A stretch of 64,000 nt of DNA. Origin: Curtobacterium sp. MCBD17_032 (GTDB lineage Bacteria; Actinomycetota; Actinomycetes; Actinomycetales; Microbacteriaceae). The notes under the pieces are model-generated. The model made no database searches and had not been told where the DNA came from. It was given only the letters and a program-made list of their open reading frames with translations. The stretch lies in the NCBI RefSeq assembly GCF_003234855.1, contig NZ_QKTO01000001.1, forward strand, positions 124,001-188,000, written 5' to 3'. How positions within the stretch are numbered: position 1 is the stretch's first letter; each line of letters opens with the position of its first letter. Below, piece by piece: positions 24,824 through 34,013 of the stretch. Both the position numbers and the translations under genes were made by a program.

Positions 24824-25876
24824 ATGAGTAATGAATCGATTACTAACTCTGTTGCGAAGCCCATCGGCTTCCCTCCGCTCCGCCGGATCCTGCCCGTCCT
24901 CATCACCCAGGTCCTCGTCGCGATGACCGTCGCCGGGGCGTTCGCCGGCCTGTACATCGGCCTGCAGAAAGCCCCGTCCCCCCATCACCTGCCCGTCGCC
25001 ATCGTCGGCACGCAGGTGGCCGACGCCGCCGGGGACGCGCTCGGCGACCGCGCCGACGTTCGCACCGCCGGGTCACCGTCCGACGCCCGCGACCGTGTCC
25101 GGTCCCGCGACGCCGTCGCAGCCCTCGTCCCCGGGGCGCGCGGCTGGACCCTGTACACCGCGGGTGCCGAAGGGCGAAGCGCGACGGCCGCCGCGACCAC
25201 GATGCTGACCGGAGTCGCCGCGGGCGCCGGCGCCTCGGTCACCCGCACGCAGGACCTCGTCCCGCTCGCGACGAACGACGGCCAGGGCATCGCGGGGTTC
25301 TACCTGGTCTTCGGCACGACCCTGGCGGCGTTCATCCTGGCCCAGGTCATGAACTCCCTCAACGCCCTCGCGCGCCTCCGCACCCGGATCGTCGTGACGG
25401 TGGTCGGGAGCATCGCCGCGGCCGCGGTGGTCGCGGTCATCGCCGGACCGGTCGACGGCGCCGTCCCCGCGTCGACAGGTGCCGTGATCGTGGTGCTCTC
25501 GCTCCTTGCCGTCGCCGTCTCGCTGTCGACGCTGGCTATCACCTCGATCATCGGGCCGATGGGCGTGATCGTCTCGACGCTCCTCTTCACCACCCTCGGC
25601 AACGCGACGAGCGGTGCGACCATCAGCACACACCTGTTGCCGCCCGTGCTCGCCGCCGTCGGACAGGCCCTACCGCCCGGGGCCGCGTTCGGCGCCATCA
25701 CCGGGTTCAGCTACTTCGACGGGGCTGGCGCAACGGGCGCGCTGCTCACGCTGGGTGCGTGGATCGTCGCCGCGGCTGCGGCCCTGTCCTTAGCGCACCG
25801 AGCGCGGACCGCCACCGCGCGGCGACGGGACGTCGCGACGCAGGCGGTGACCGCTCCTCCTTCGCGACATGTCTGA
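24824..25876 (+). CDS. Membrane protein of the YhgE/Pip (ABC-2-like) type
   Basis: The product has 350 residues. One N-terminal helix (ILPVLITQVLVAMTVAGAFA) is followed by an extracytoplasmic domain of about 130 residues, then five hydrophobic segments. The last segments include SIIGPMGVIVSTLLFTTLGN and an LLPPVLAAVGQALPPGAAFG motif. This layout is typical of YhgE/Pip or DUF3533-type proteins related to ABC-2 permeases. A divergent TetR repressor controls it by position. Its substrate is unknown. Confidence 0.75.
   Translation: MSNESITNSVAKPIGFPPLRRILPVLITQVLVAMTVAGAFAGLYIGLQKAPSPHHLPVAIVGTQVADAAGDALGDRADVRTAGSPSDARDRVRSRDAVAALVPGARGWTLYTAGAEGRSATAAATTMLTGVAAGAGASVTRTQDLVPLATNDGQGIAGFYLVFGTTLAAFILAQVMNSLNALARLRTRIVVTVVGSIAAAAVVAVIAGPVDGAVPASTGAVIVVLSLLAVAVSLSTLAITSIIGPMGVIVSTLLFTTLGNATSGATISTHLLPPVLAAVGQALPPGAAFGAITGFSYFDGAGATGALLTLGAWIVAAAAALSLAHRARTATARRRDVATQAVTAPPSRHV
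24827..24844. promoter_or_regulatory. Candidate TetR operator overlapping the start of the membrane-protein gene
   Basis: AGTAATGAATCGATTACT has complementary 6-bp arms and an inner AATCGATT palindrome. It lies within the first codons of the gene next to a divergent TetR regulator. The position inside the coding start makes it uncertain. Confidence 0.4.
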
Positions 25877-26267
25877 CGGGATGGCGATCACCGATCAAAC
25901 GGCTGCCGAGCAGCCGGCGACCGTGGACGTTCAGTCGGGCAAAAGCGTGGACCGACGCGGGCCCCTGGCGATGGTTGAACTCAACAGCTCCATCAAGCCA
26001 GGAGGGATGCTCAGATCACAACCTCGGAAGCGTGCCCAACGTCACGGCCGGGTACATCTAGCGAGTCTGCTTCGCGACATTGGCACACGGCGGACTTCGT
26101 TCGAATTGGGGTTGCCGCGCACGCATGACACGAAGTGAAAGCACTTCAAGCTTCTCTCAAGTCTGCGTTCTGCTCGCACACGGCGAAGCACCCGGCCGGC
26201 CGAAGTCGGGCGGGTGCTTCGCTTCCTTGGCGTGATCAGCGCGGGCGCGCTCCTGCGCCTGGTGGGG
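25877..26267. other. Intergenic, no supported gene
   Basis: Short frames here lack family resemblance and good ribosome sites. The only clear element is the hairpin at 26185-26220. Confidence 0.5.
26185..26220. terminator. Hairpin terminator
   Basis: GAAGCACCCG and CGGGTGCTTC form a perfect 10-bp outer stem with a GC-rich inner part, between the convergent membrane-protein and FMN-reductase genes. Confidence 0.75.
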
Positions 26268-26828
26268 TCAGCTTCGTAGCGTCTTCAGTGCGCCGGCCCA
26301 GGCTTCGACTTGGTCGAACAGAGCTTGGGCAGCATCGGTGTGCTGCGGTCCTGGCGTGAAGGTGCTGTAGTTCTCGAAGTCTGTGAAGAGCGAGAAGCTG
26401 AGCTGCTGACGTACGTCCGCGAGCTGTAGTTCGGCGGAGATGCCGCGGAGGTGTTCGATGGCGCGTGCACCGCCGAGGCTGCCGTAGGAGACGAAGCCAG
26501 CCGACTTGTTGTTCCACTCGTTGTAGAGGTAGTCGATGGCGTTCTTCAGCACGCCGGAGGTGGAGTGGTTGTACTCGGGGGTGACGAAGATATACCCGTC
26601 GTACTGCGCGATCCTCGCCGACCACTGCTTGGTGTGCTCGTTTGCGTATGCGCCAGTGGCGGGTGGCGCAGCCTCGTCAAGGTGAGGCAGTGGGTAGTTG
26701 GCAAGGTCGACGAGGTCGTAGCTGACCTCGCGATCGGCCGCCTGTGTCATCACCCAATCGGCGACGCCCTTCCCATTGCGGCCGGGTCGGGTACTGCCGA
26801 GGATGACGGCGATACGGAGTTCTGACAT
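26268..26828 (-). CDS. NADPH-dependent FMN reductase family protein
   Basis: The product has 186 residues in a flavodoxin-like fold. The phosphate-binding loop for FMN is LGSTRPGRNGKGVADW (10-25), and the second FMN loop is TPEYNHSTSGVLKNAIDYL. Such enzymes (quinone, azo or chromate reductases) use NADPH to reduce FMN or quinoid substrates in the cytosol. AAAGGGA upstream of the ATG is a good ribosome site. It is next to an LLM flavin oxidoreductase gene in the same orientation, which could use reduced flavin from it. Confidence 0.92.
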   Translation of the reverse strand: MSELRIAVILGSTRPGRNGKGVADWVMTQAADREVSYDLVDLANYPLPHLDEAAPPATGAYANEHTKQWSARIAQYDGYIFVTPEYNHSTSGVLKNAIDYLYNEWNNKSAGFVSYGSLGGARAIEHLRGISAELQLADVRQQLSFSLFTDFENYSTFTPGPQHTDAAQALFDQVEAWAGALKTLRS

Positions 26829-27173
26829 AGGGCTGGTCCCTTTCGAGGTGGTGTTGTGATGCTCTCCCGCGTGGAGCGGGAAGAAGGTGGGGCGTGCTGC
26901 GGCAGCGCGCCGTTGGCGCTCACGGAGAGTGAGCTGCGGCGGAGGCGGTTGCCTCGTCCACCAGCGAGTGGGTTGATGAGGCACTCGGTCGGAACTCTGC
27001 CGAGACGCCCGTCCGGTAAGGCGAGAACGACGACGCCGGCTCAGACAGTTATTTCGTTGGCCTTCAAAGGCTCTGTTAGTGGGGTGATGACGGAGAGGAC
27101 CAGCCGGACGCGGTCCGGGATGCCGGGGCCGGGGCCGGCAACGAGGATCCGTCAAGCGGTGCGTCGCTGCCGG
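26829..27173. other. Intergenic, no supported gene
   Basis: GC-rich, repetitive sequence (CCGGGGCCGGGGCCGG near 27125) lies between two minus-strand flavin genes. I see no gene. Confidence 0.45.
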
Positions 27174-28229
27174 TCACGCCGAGGCCTCACGATTGTCCGC
27201 GCGCTCGGCGAGCAGTTCGCGCACGCGGGGAATGACGACGCCACCGTACAGCTCCACCGCGCGGGTGCGGGCTCGCATCGACTGGCCGCCGGAGGTGTAG
27301 ATCATGTCGAAGCGACCGACGCCCATCGCGTCCACGGCACGGGCGATCCGCTGCGCGACGGTCTCCGGCGCGCCCAGGTACATCGAACCGGTGGAGACTT
27401 CGGCATCGAACTCAGCGCGGGTCACCGGCGGCCAACCTCGGAGGGCACCGATCCGGTCGCGGACGACCCGATAGTGCGGCCAGAACAGCTCCGCGGCCTC
27501 CTCGTCCGTGTCGGCGACAAAGCCAGGCGAGTGCATGCCCACCGGGTGCGCCGTAGTACCGAACTGCTCCGCCGCCCGGCGGTACAGGTCGAGGTACGGT
27601 GCGAAGCGCTCGGGCTGCCCACCGATGATCGCGAGCATGAGCGGGAACCCGTACTGCGCGGTCCGCACGACCGACTGCGGAGAGCCGCCGACGCCGACCC
27701 AGGTGCGGAGGCCGTGCTCGGTCTTCGGGAAGACGTCGGCGTCGACGAGCGGCGCGCGGGTCGTCCCGCTCCAGGTGACGGGCTCCTCGCGGAGGAGCTC
27801 GGCGAACAGGGCGATCTTCTCCTCGAACAGGACGTCGTAGTCTGCGAGGTCGTAGCCGAACAGCGGGAAGGACTCCGTGAAGGATCCGCGGCCGAGGATC
27901 ACCTCGGCGCGTCCCTCGGAGAGTGCGTCGACGGTGGCGAAGCGCTCGAAGACGCGGACCGGGTCGTCGGATGAGAGCACCGTTACGCCTGAACTGAGGC
28001 GGATGCGCTTCGTCACGGTGGCGAGACCGGCGAGGACCGCCTCGGGCGACGAGACGGAAAACTCGGGGCGGTGGTGCTCCCCGACTGCGAAGACATCCAC
28101 CCCGAGTTCGTCGGCCAGTACCGCCTCGTCGACGAGCTGGCGTATTGATCGCGCGTGGCTGACGAAGACGCCGGCGTCGTCGGTTGGCACGTCGCCGAAA
28201 GTATCGAGGCCGAAGGTGATCTCTTGCAT
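27174..28229 (-). CDS. LLM-class flavin-dependent oxidoreductase (luciferase-like)
   Basis: The product has 351 residues with a luciferase-like TIM barrel. Typical segments are FAVGEHHRPEFSVSSPEAVL, the RIRLSSGVTVLSSDDPVRVF stretch and DALSEGRAEVILGRGSF. It is expected to use FMNH2 (or F420) with an unknown substrate. The shared 18-bp motif lies 96 bp upstream at 28325-28342. The neighbouring FMN reductase is a plausible partner. Confidence 0.9.
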   Translation of the reverse strand: MQEITFGLDTFGDVPTDDAGVFVSHARSIRQLVDEAVLADELGVDVFAVGEHHRPEFSVSSPEAVLAGLATVTKRIRLSSGVTVLSSDDPVRVFERFATVDALSEGRAEVILGRGSFTESFPLFGYDLADYDVLFEEKIALFAELLREEPVTWSGTTRAPLVDADVFPKTEHGLRTWVGVGGSPQSVVRTAQYGFPLMLAIIGGQPERFAPYLDLYRRAAEQFGTTAHPVGMHSPGFVADTDEEAAELFWPHYRVVRDRIGALRGWPPVTRAEFDAEVSTGSMYLGAPETVAQRIARAVDAMGVGRFDMIYTSGGQSMRARTRAVELYGGVVIPRVRELLAERADNREASA

Positions 28230-28677
28230 GGTGTCTCTTTCGTTGTTCCTGCGACCAAGTGATTGACGCATCCTCCGCACGTCCTCGGCTTTCACTCAGC
28301 ATGGGGACGATGGCTGGTGCAGGGCATCCGTGACTTGACGTACCTTTCAGCGCCCCCGTTGCCACCCCGTCATCGACGTCGGCAGCCCGGCCAATCAGAC
28401 CCGGCAGTAGCTACAAGTTGAGGTAGTTCAGGTCACGAGTTCATTCAGTGAGCGTCATCGCGGCGAACCGCGTAGCCGCGTAGCCGCGATAACCACCGTC
28501 GATCCTGTGAGCCCAGGGGCTCGCAGGATGCCGGCGAGAACAACAGCACGTTGCGGAACAGTTTTCGGCGGTGGTCCGACTGGTCTGAGCGGGCACTGAT
28601 GGTCACATGCAGACCGGCCGGACGCGTCTGCTTGCTCGAAGCTGTGACGTGTCCGGCCGGCGTCGTGTGGGTTGGTG
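28230..28677. other. Intergenic, contains regulatory site A
   Basis: No coding sequence is evident. The region holds the conserved motif at 28325-28342 and a small duplication (GCGTAGCCGCGTAGCCGCG near 28475). Confidence 0.5.
28325..28342 (-). promoter_or_regulatory. Regulon motif, site A (LLM oxidoreductase)
   Basis: On the gene strand it reads TACGTCAAGTCACGGATG, 96 bp before the start at 28229. It matches the motif upstream of four other island genes (consensus TACGTCANNTGACGGATG). Confidence 0.6.
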
Positions 28678-29811
28678 CTACTGGCTGGCGGCAGCGGCGA
28701 CCTGCGCGAGGAACGTTTCGATGGCCTGACGGGGTGTCTGTCGACCTCGCATCTGGTCGCGGATTGCGGCGGCGGCGGCGGCGTACTGCGCATCGGCGGT
28801 CACCTCGAGCACCGCATCCAAGGTGTCGGCCGGGTCGCTGATCACTTTGGCTGCGCCGGCGGCAGCGGCGCGCTCGGCGTTGATGAACTGGTCTGCGCCC
28901 TGTGGGATCACGACGAGGGGGATCCCCTGGCTCAGCGCTGCAAGGACCGTTCCCGCGCCGCCGGCGCTGACGACGACGCTCGCGCCGGGGAGCAGTTCGG
29001 CAAGTGGGCGGAACGCCTCGTAGCGGACGTGGTCCGTGTTGTGGTGCTGCTCGGCCTTCTCCATCACTGTCGCGACGACGTCGGTCTGCTCCGATTCGAG
29101 GTTCGATACGAGTGCGCCGAGAAGTGTGTCGTTCCCGAATACGGTGCCGAGAGTGAGCAAGACCGGGATGCGCTCACCGGCACTCGCGAACAGGTTCGCC
29201 GCTGCACTGTCTTCCCGCTGGTGTGGTGCCGGCTGGAACGGGATGACGAACTCCGGCGGAACCCAACCGTCGGGCTGCAGCAGTGACGGCGCCGGGTCGA
29301 ACATTGCCGCTGGCGGTACCAGCGCCAAGCCTCGGTCCGCATACCGTGACGCAACGACGGAGAACAGTGGGGTGGTGAACTCCGGGGGGAGCGCCGGACC
29401 GAATGCGACGAGCGCGTGCGGAATAGCGAGCGCGGTTGCGACGAGGGGTCCGACGAAGTCGACCGCGTCAGCGATGATCGCGTCGGGCTGCCATCGGGTG
29501 GCTTCCTCGATGGCAGTGTCGGCGGAGAGGTCGACGCGAACGCCGGCGAAGAACTCGGCGACCGCGGCCGGTTCTGGTGCCGCGGCGGGGTCGCTACCCG
29601 GGACGCGGCGGGCGACCTCAGCGAACAGCTCTGGCGGCATCGGACCTGCCGGCAGCAGCGTCACACCCGGTAGTTCCAGTTCCATCGCTGGTGCCATGCC
29701 AGCGCTGGTGAGTACCGCGACGTCGTGGCCGGCCTCGCGGGCGGCGTGAATGAACGGGGCGAGGGGTAGCAGATGACCGAGTGCGGGAACTGCGGCGAAG
29801 AGGAGACGCAT
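28678..29811 (-). CDS. GT1-family glycosyltransferase, paralogue of the 23036 gene
   Basis: The product has 377 residues. It begins MRLLFAAVPALGHLLPLAPF and has the donor motif SAGGAGTVLAALSQGIPLVV then PQGADQFINAERAAAAG. Similarity to the 23036-24187 product runs end to end (FAEVARRVPGSDPA, PAAVAEFFAGVRVDLS). It would glycosylate a small molecule. With the FtsX fragment at 32601 it suggests a second, dismantled copy of the ABC/glycosyltransferase cluster. GGAAGGA upstream supports the ATG. Confidence 0.9.
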   Translation of the reverse strand: MRLLFAAVPALGHLLPLAPFIHAAREAGHDVAVLTSAGMAPAMELELPGVTLLPAGPMPPELFAEVARRVPGSDPAAAPEPAAVAEFFAGVRVDLSADTAIEEATRWQPDAIIADAVDFVGPLVATALAIPHALVAFGPALPPEFTTPLFSVVASRYADRGLALVPPAAMFDPAPSLLQPDGWVPPEFVIPFQPAPHQREDSAAANLFASAGERIPVLLTLGTVFGNDTLLGALVSNLESEQTDVVATVMEKAEQHHNTDHVRYEAFRPLAELLPGASVVVSAGGAGTVLAALSQGIPLVVIPQGADQFINAERAAAAGAAKVISDPADTLDAVLEVTADAQYAAAAAAIRDQMRGRQTPRQAIETFLAQVAAAASQ

Positions 29812-29982
29812 GACTTTCCTTCCATAGGGGATGCATGCAGCCGAACGGCTGCAGTGAGACGTGCCTTGACGCTGGTCGCCAGGTTCAGCGGGGTCAGATG
29901 CGGAATTCGATGAGGGATAGGTTCGAAGGTGAGGGGCAAACCGGGCCGCGTCGTCATGCGTCCGTTCTCGCCATCACTTGGA

Positions 29983-30924
29983 CTACAGCTGTGTCCGGGC
30001 TGGCTGCAGCAGCGCGCTGAGTAGCGCATGTACGGACGCGAGCCGCGGTACGGCGATGCGGTTTGCTACGGCGTATCGCAGCAGCGCTCCGCTGAGGAAC
30101 TCGTATTCCGTGGGCCGACCGAGCGTTGCGTCCACCTCGAGGGAGGTGCGGTGTGCGCGCGGAAGTTGACGAATCTGGGTGAGCATCCCACCACGTTCGG
30201 TGCTGCTGATGCGCACGCCCGCGGCGGCGGCAACGCGGATCCCCTCCTCGAGGAGGCCGTCTACGAGTTCAGCGACAGCAGAGTTCGCCGTCACTGACAC
30301 TGAGCGAGATGTCAACGTAGTGACGGAACTGATCGCGGCGTTCATGATCAATTTGCACCAGCTGGCTGCTTGGAAGTCTGCCTCGAAATGCACGCTGACG
30401 AGAGACCTGACTAGTTCCGCGAATTGCAGCGCGACCGGAGTCTCTGGCAACGCCAAGCTGCCGTAGTTGTGCACCGTTACCTGATCGAGTCCGGTTCGTT
30501 CCGCAGCGGTGTACACGACGGCGGGCAGGATCTGGGAGCGGGGAATCCATGCCGGCAGCCGGGCTTCATGGTCGATGCCGTTCTGCGCGACAACGACGTT
30601 CGTGTGCGGGCCCACGAGGCGGCGCAGCCAGTCGCCGACCAGGCCGGTGTCCTGCGCTTTCGTGGCGATAACTACCCAGTCGACGGGTTCGGCTTGCTCG
30701 GGCTCCGCCCAAACCTCAGCTCCAATGACCCGTTCGAGCCCGGAGAAGCAAAGCCGCATCGGGCGGGGTGCACTCCGGCGGCACAGGATTACTCTGGCGT
30801 TGTGGCTCAAAGAGTCTGCGAGAGTGGAACCGATTGCGCCTGCGCCGACGACGGCGACCGTCGCCCGCTCGGACTTCCACTGATCTGCGTCGGAGTGCTG
30901 CTTCCGCTTGTCCGTTGGTGTCAC
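29983..30924 (-). CDS. ApbA/PanE-family ketopantoate reductase-like protein
   Basis: The product has 313 residues starting at GTG. The N-terminal Rossmann motif is VGAGAIGSTLADSL at about residue 26, with the NADPH region after it. The helical C-terminal domain carries the KLIMNAAISSVTTLT segment with the Lys and Asn expected of the family. It would reduce 2-dehydropantoate or a related 2-keto acid. Because it lies alone in an accessory region, a role outside pantothenate synthesis is as likely. Confidence 0.85.
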   Translation of the reverse strand: MTPTDKRKQHSDADQWKSERATVAVVGAGAIGSTLADSLSHNARVILCRRSAPRPMRLCFSGLERVIGAEVWAEPEQAEPVDWVVIATKAQDTGLVGDWLRRLVGPHTNVVVAQNGIDHEARLPAWIPRSQILPAVVYTAAERTGLDQVTVHNYGSLALPETPVALQFAELVRSLVSVHFEADFQAASWCKLIMNAAISSVTTLTSRSVSVTANSAVAELVDGLLEEGIRVAAAAGVRISSTERGGMLTQIRQLPRAHRTSLEVDATLGRPTEYEFLSGALLRYAVANRIAVPRLASVHALLSALLQPARTQL

Positions 30925-31033
30925 AAGATCTAGTAGACCTGCGATGAAGCGCGGAGTCAGTAGAGCCGTTTGTGAATCATGGTAGAGCTGGCACTACCCC
31001 GTCAAACGGATGGAGCACTGGGTTGCTTGCGTA

Positions 31034-31660
31034 CTATGAACGCTTCTCCCGCAGGTAGGTCAGCACTGCTCGCACTCGACGATTCGTGTCTTCCGGTGGG
31101 AGGTCGAGTTTCATAAAAACGTTGCCGACATGTTTTGCTACCGAAGCATCCGACAGGTGCAGCAACCGGGCTATATCCGTGTTTGATGCACCTTCCGCCA
31201 TATGCGTCAGGACCGTGTATTTCCGTTCCGTCAACCGCGTCAACGGTGTCACTGCAGCCCGGTCACCGGTGAGATGGCGTACGACCTCGGGGTCGACGAC
31301 GACCCCGCCATCGGCGACTGTCTCGACTGAGCGAAGGAACGACGGCACCTTCCCGATGCGGTCCTTCAGCAGGTAGCCGACGCCGCCGCGGCCGTCATCG
31401 AGCAGTTCCTGCACGTATGCGTCGGCGACGTACTGCGACAGCACAACGACTGGGAGATTTTCATACCGTTGACGCAACGTGATCGCTGCCCGGATGCCGT
31501 CGTCGGTGCCCGTCGGCGGCATCCGTACGTCGGTAAGGACGACATCGGGGAGGTCTCCGGCGTCCGCGAGGACTCTGACCCGGTCGATGAGTTGCGGGGC
31601 GTCCTCTGCGGTGCCCACCACTGTGTGCCCGAATCGCTTCAACAAGACCGGAACTGGCTG
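31034..31660 (-). pseudogene. NarL/LuxR-type response regulator, 5' end lost at an IS junction
   Basis: The remaining part has the receiver domain from VLLKRFGHTVVGTAED onward, with phospho-Asp in VVLTDVRMPPTG and the conserved Lys in GYLLKDRIG. A LuxR HTH follows (LTRLTERKYTVLTHMAEGAS, then TDIARLLHLSDASVAKHVGN). The first ~12 residues of the receiver, including the acidic pair, are replaced by sequence from an IS3 transposase, so no normal start remains. It once probably controlled the adjacent transporter genes. Confidence 0.8.
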
Positions 31661-32232
31661 CCGCGGTCCGAGTGCACGACCGTCCCGGCCGGGTTCCGGC
31701 GGTCCACCGCCATCTGTAGGGCCGCGACAGAGAGCGAGGACCGCATGCGATCGCTGATCGAGTAGCGCACGATCCGACGGGAACAGGCGTCCTTCACTGC
31801 ACACAGATAGAGCTTCCCCTCACCCGTCGGATGCTCGGTGATGTCCGTCAACCACAGCTTGTCGAGGTCCGGCGCCGTGAACGCACGCCGAACCCGGTCG
31901 TCATGCACCGGCGGCCCGGCCTTGCGATTCAGGCCGCGCTTCTTCGCATGCAACGACCACAGCTGCTGCTGCGAGCACAACCGCCACACCCGACGCTCGG
32001 ACACCCGATGGCCGGCTGCATGCAGGTCGTCGGCGATGAACCGGTACCCGAACGTCGGGTCGTCGCGGTGCGCGTCGATCGCGGCGTTGGTGAGGTGGGC
32101 GTCCGCCCAGTCGCGATCGGTCACCGGACTGGCACGCCACCGATAGAACGCCTGCTTCGAGAAGCCCAGCACCCGGCAGGCCACCGCGACCGGGATCCGG
32201 TCGGCGGCGAGTTCGAGGACCAGCGGGTCCAT
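31639..32232 (-). pseudogene. IS3-family transposase OrfB, 3'-truncated
   Basis: The catalytic rve-type protein starts MDPLVLELAADRIPVAVACR and contains LDKLWLTDITEHPT (first Asp) and TVVHSDRGSQFRS (second Asp). It then runs into response-regulator sequence and stops. The region with the third catalytic residue (Glu) is missing, so it is inactive. Confidence 0.85.
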
Positions 32233-32606
32233 CAGTTTGGGAGATGCGCCTGCGACAGATACGCGGTCGCCCGACGGAGGATCTCGTTCTCCTGCTCGAG
32301 GAGCCGAATCCGTTTCTGCGCGTCCCGCAGCTCCGCCTGCTCAACGGCTTTCGCCGACGGCGCCGCTGCAACATTGACGCCGTCGTCACGGTCCGCGAGC
32401 CGCAGCCAGCGGGCCAGGCAGGACTCGGAGACACCGAAGTCCCTCGCGACCTGCCGCACCGACGTCTCACCCTTCCGGGCGACCGCAATCACATCACGGC
32501 GGAACTCTTCCGGATACGCCTTCACCATGGCGCACATCCTTCCAGCAGGAGCCAACGCCCCTACCCGTCAGGAGTCAACCAAACCTGCAGCAGTCCCGGG
32601 TATCGG
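31650..32606 (-). mobile_element. Partial IS3-family insertion sequence
   Basis: The element carries orfA intact and orfB truncated. Its orfA-side end, GGACTGCTGCAGG-like near 32595, is shared with a second fragment at 52603. Its other end is lost by a deletion that also removed the start of the response regulator. On the orfA side it cuts into the FtsX permease gene. Confidence 0.75.
32232..32528 (-). CDS. IS3-family transposase OrfA
   Basis: The product has 98 residues. The HTH is TSVRQVARDFGVSESCLARW, and a C-terminal leucine-zipper helix follows (LRDAQKRIRLLEQENEILRR). It overlaps orfB by one base (TGATG). In IS3 elements OrfA and OrfB are usually joined by frameshifting; here OrfB is broken. 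A near-identical truncated copy lies at 52674-52940. Confidence 0.88.
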   Translation of the reverse strand: MVKAYPEEFRRDVIAVARKGETSVRQVARDFGVSESCLARWLRLADRDDGVNVAAAPSAKAVEQAELRDAQKRIRLLEQENEILRRATAYLSQAHLPN

Positions 32607-33831
32607 TTTAACCCTTTACACCCTTGCTGCGCTTACTGTCCTCGCCTCGGCGGTGGTCGTTCTCACTGTGATCGCAGCGATCGTAGTACTTGGTAGCGTC
32701 GCTCAACTCACTGTCAATCTGCAGCGACGCAGCTATGCTCTTTGGCAACTCATCGGCATCACTGGGAAGCGGGTCACGTGGATCGTTCGGGCCCAGTTGA
32801 TGATCGTCGCCCTCATCGGTGCCGCCGCCGGCACCGCTATCGCAGCGCCGTTCATCCCCGCGTTCCTTACTTTCGGGCTCTCAGCGTCTATGGGCCTACG
32901 GGACATTGACATCGACTTCAACTTGATCAGTGGCCTGATCGTGATTGCTGTCGTAACTGTCGTCGTCTCTTTTGGCGGGTTTCCAGCCACGCGGCGAGTA
33001 GGTTCCGTACGGCCGATCGAAGTCCTCCGCGAGTCGACACAGAGCCGCGGGACGATGACTCTGGTGCGTTGGTTGGTCGCGGCAGCGACACTGTCGATCG
33101 CCGCAGCAATGACGTGGTCTCTGGTCAGCGGTGACAGCGTCAGCGGAGGAAATCAGATACTCGTAATCCGACCGTTGTTCACGGCGTCCATGGCGGCCGC
33201 CGGCCCCGCCGTTTTTCCCGCCATCCTCCGGATGTGGACGACCCTGGTACCCGCCCGACTGTCCGCCTCCTGGTTCCTTGCCCGGAACGCGGCGCAGTTC
33301 CAAGCGACGAGAAGTACCGCGACTATCAACGCCCTTCTCGTGACCATCGCCCTGCCAGGATCGCTCTACGCCGGCTTTGCCACGTTGGGCAATGCTACCG
33401 CCGCCGCGACGGGCAACACCGCGGGATATCTTGCGCCAGCAAATTTCCTCCTGCTTGTCGGAGGTTCACTCCTCGTATCCCTTTCCGGAGCGGCAGCTAC
33501 CGTTCTGATGGCAACTCGAACGCGCGAGCAAGAAGCTGCACTCGTTCAAGCTGCGGGCGGCACCCGAACAGTGGTCCTCCTTCGTGCGGTCTGGGAAGCT
33601 CTCATCCTCGTCGTCACTGCAATTCTTGCTAGCGCGATTGTTCTTGCCCTCACCGCAGGCGCCGTCGCCTTGAGTCTTAGCCGAGTAGCGGCAACCGCAC
33701 CAGACTTCGGCCTAGGTCAAGCGGGCTTTGCTTCTGCTGCATGCGCCATCGTCCTCGTCGCCGCTAGCGCCATCCCCGTCCTGCTTGCGCTCCGCCAACC
33801 GATCAGGGCCGTCCTCGTAGCTTCCGAATAG
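32601..33831 (+). pseudogene. FtsX-like permease, N-terminus lost at the IS3 boundary
   Basis: The frame continues from the IS end (TLYTLAALTVLASAVVVLTV) to a stop at 33831, about 410 codons. It aligns with the intact permease at 21646-23013 from roughly its residue 52 onward: NLQRRSYALWQLIGITGKRV, SVRPIEVLRES, ASWFLARNAAQF, REQEAALVQAAGGTRTVVL. The first ~50 residues, including the first helix, are missing, and no ATPase gene accompanies it. Base composition is lower in GC than in the other copy. Confidence 0.85.
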
Positions 33832-33836
33832 CCTTC

Positions 33837-33867
33837 GAGGTCGCGCTGAGCGGGGCAGCGCGACCTC
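33837..33867 (+). terminator. Terminator after the permease remnant
   Basis: GAGGTCGCGCTG and CAGCGCGACCTC form a 12-bp stem with a 7-nt loop, followed by an A-rich stretch. Confidence 0.8.
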
Positions 33868-33965
33868 AAGCAATAAAAACAGAACCGTAAGGCACTAACG
33901 TCAAGAACGGCTGTCGACCCGGACTCTGATTGTCGCGGCCCACGAACCGCTCCCTGATGACAGAA

Positions 33966-33999
33966 CTAACGGCCCCGAGCTTTCGCTCGGGGCCGTTAG
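33966..33999 (-). terminator. Terminator of the SDR gene
   Basis: Two 15-nt complementary arms (CTAACGGCCCCGAGC) enclose TTTC, 15 bp after the stop of the minus-strand SDR gene. Confidence 0.85.
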
Positions 34000-34013
34000 C
34001 GTTTCACGTTCGG

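Noticed and set aside
25869-26138. A 90-codon frame after the YhgE-like gene
   Set aside because: It overlaps the preceding stop, has unusual composition and no homology pattern, and runs almost to the terminator region without a credible end domain.
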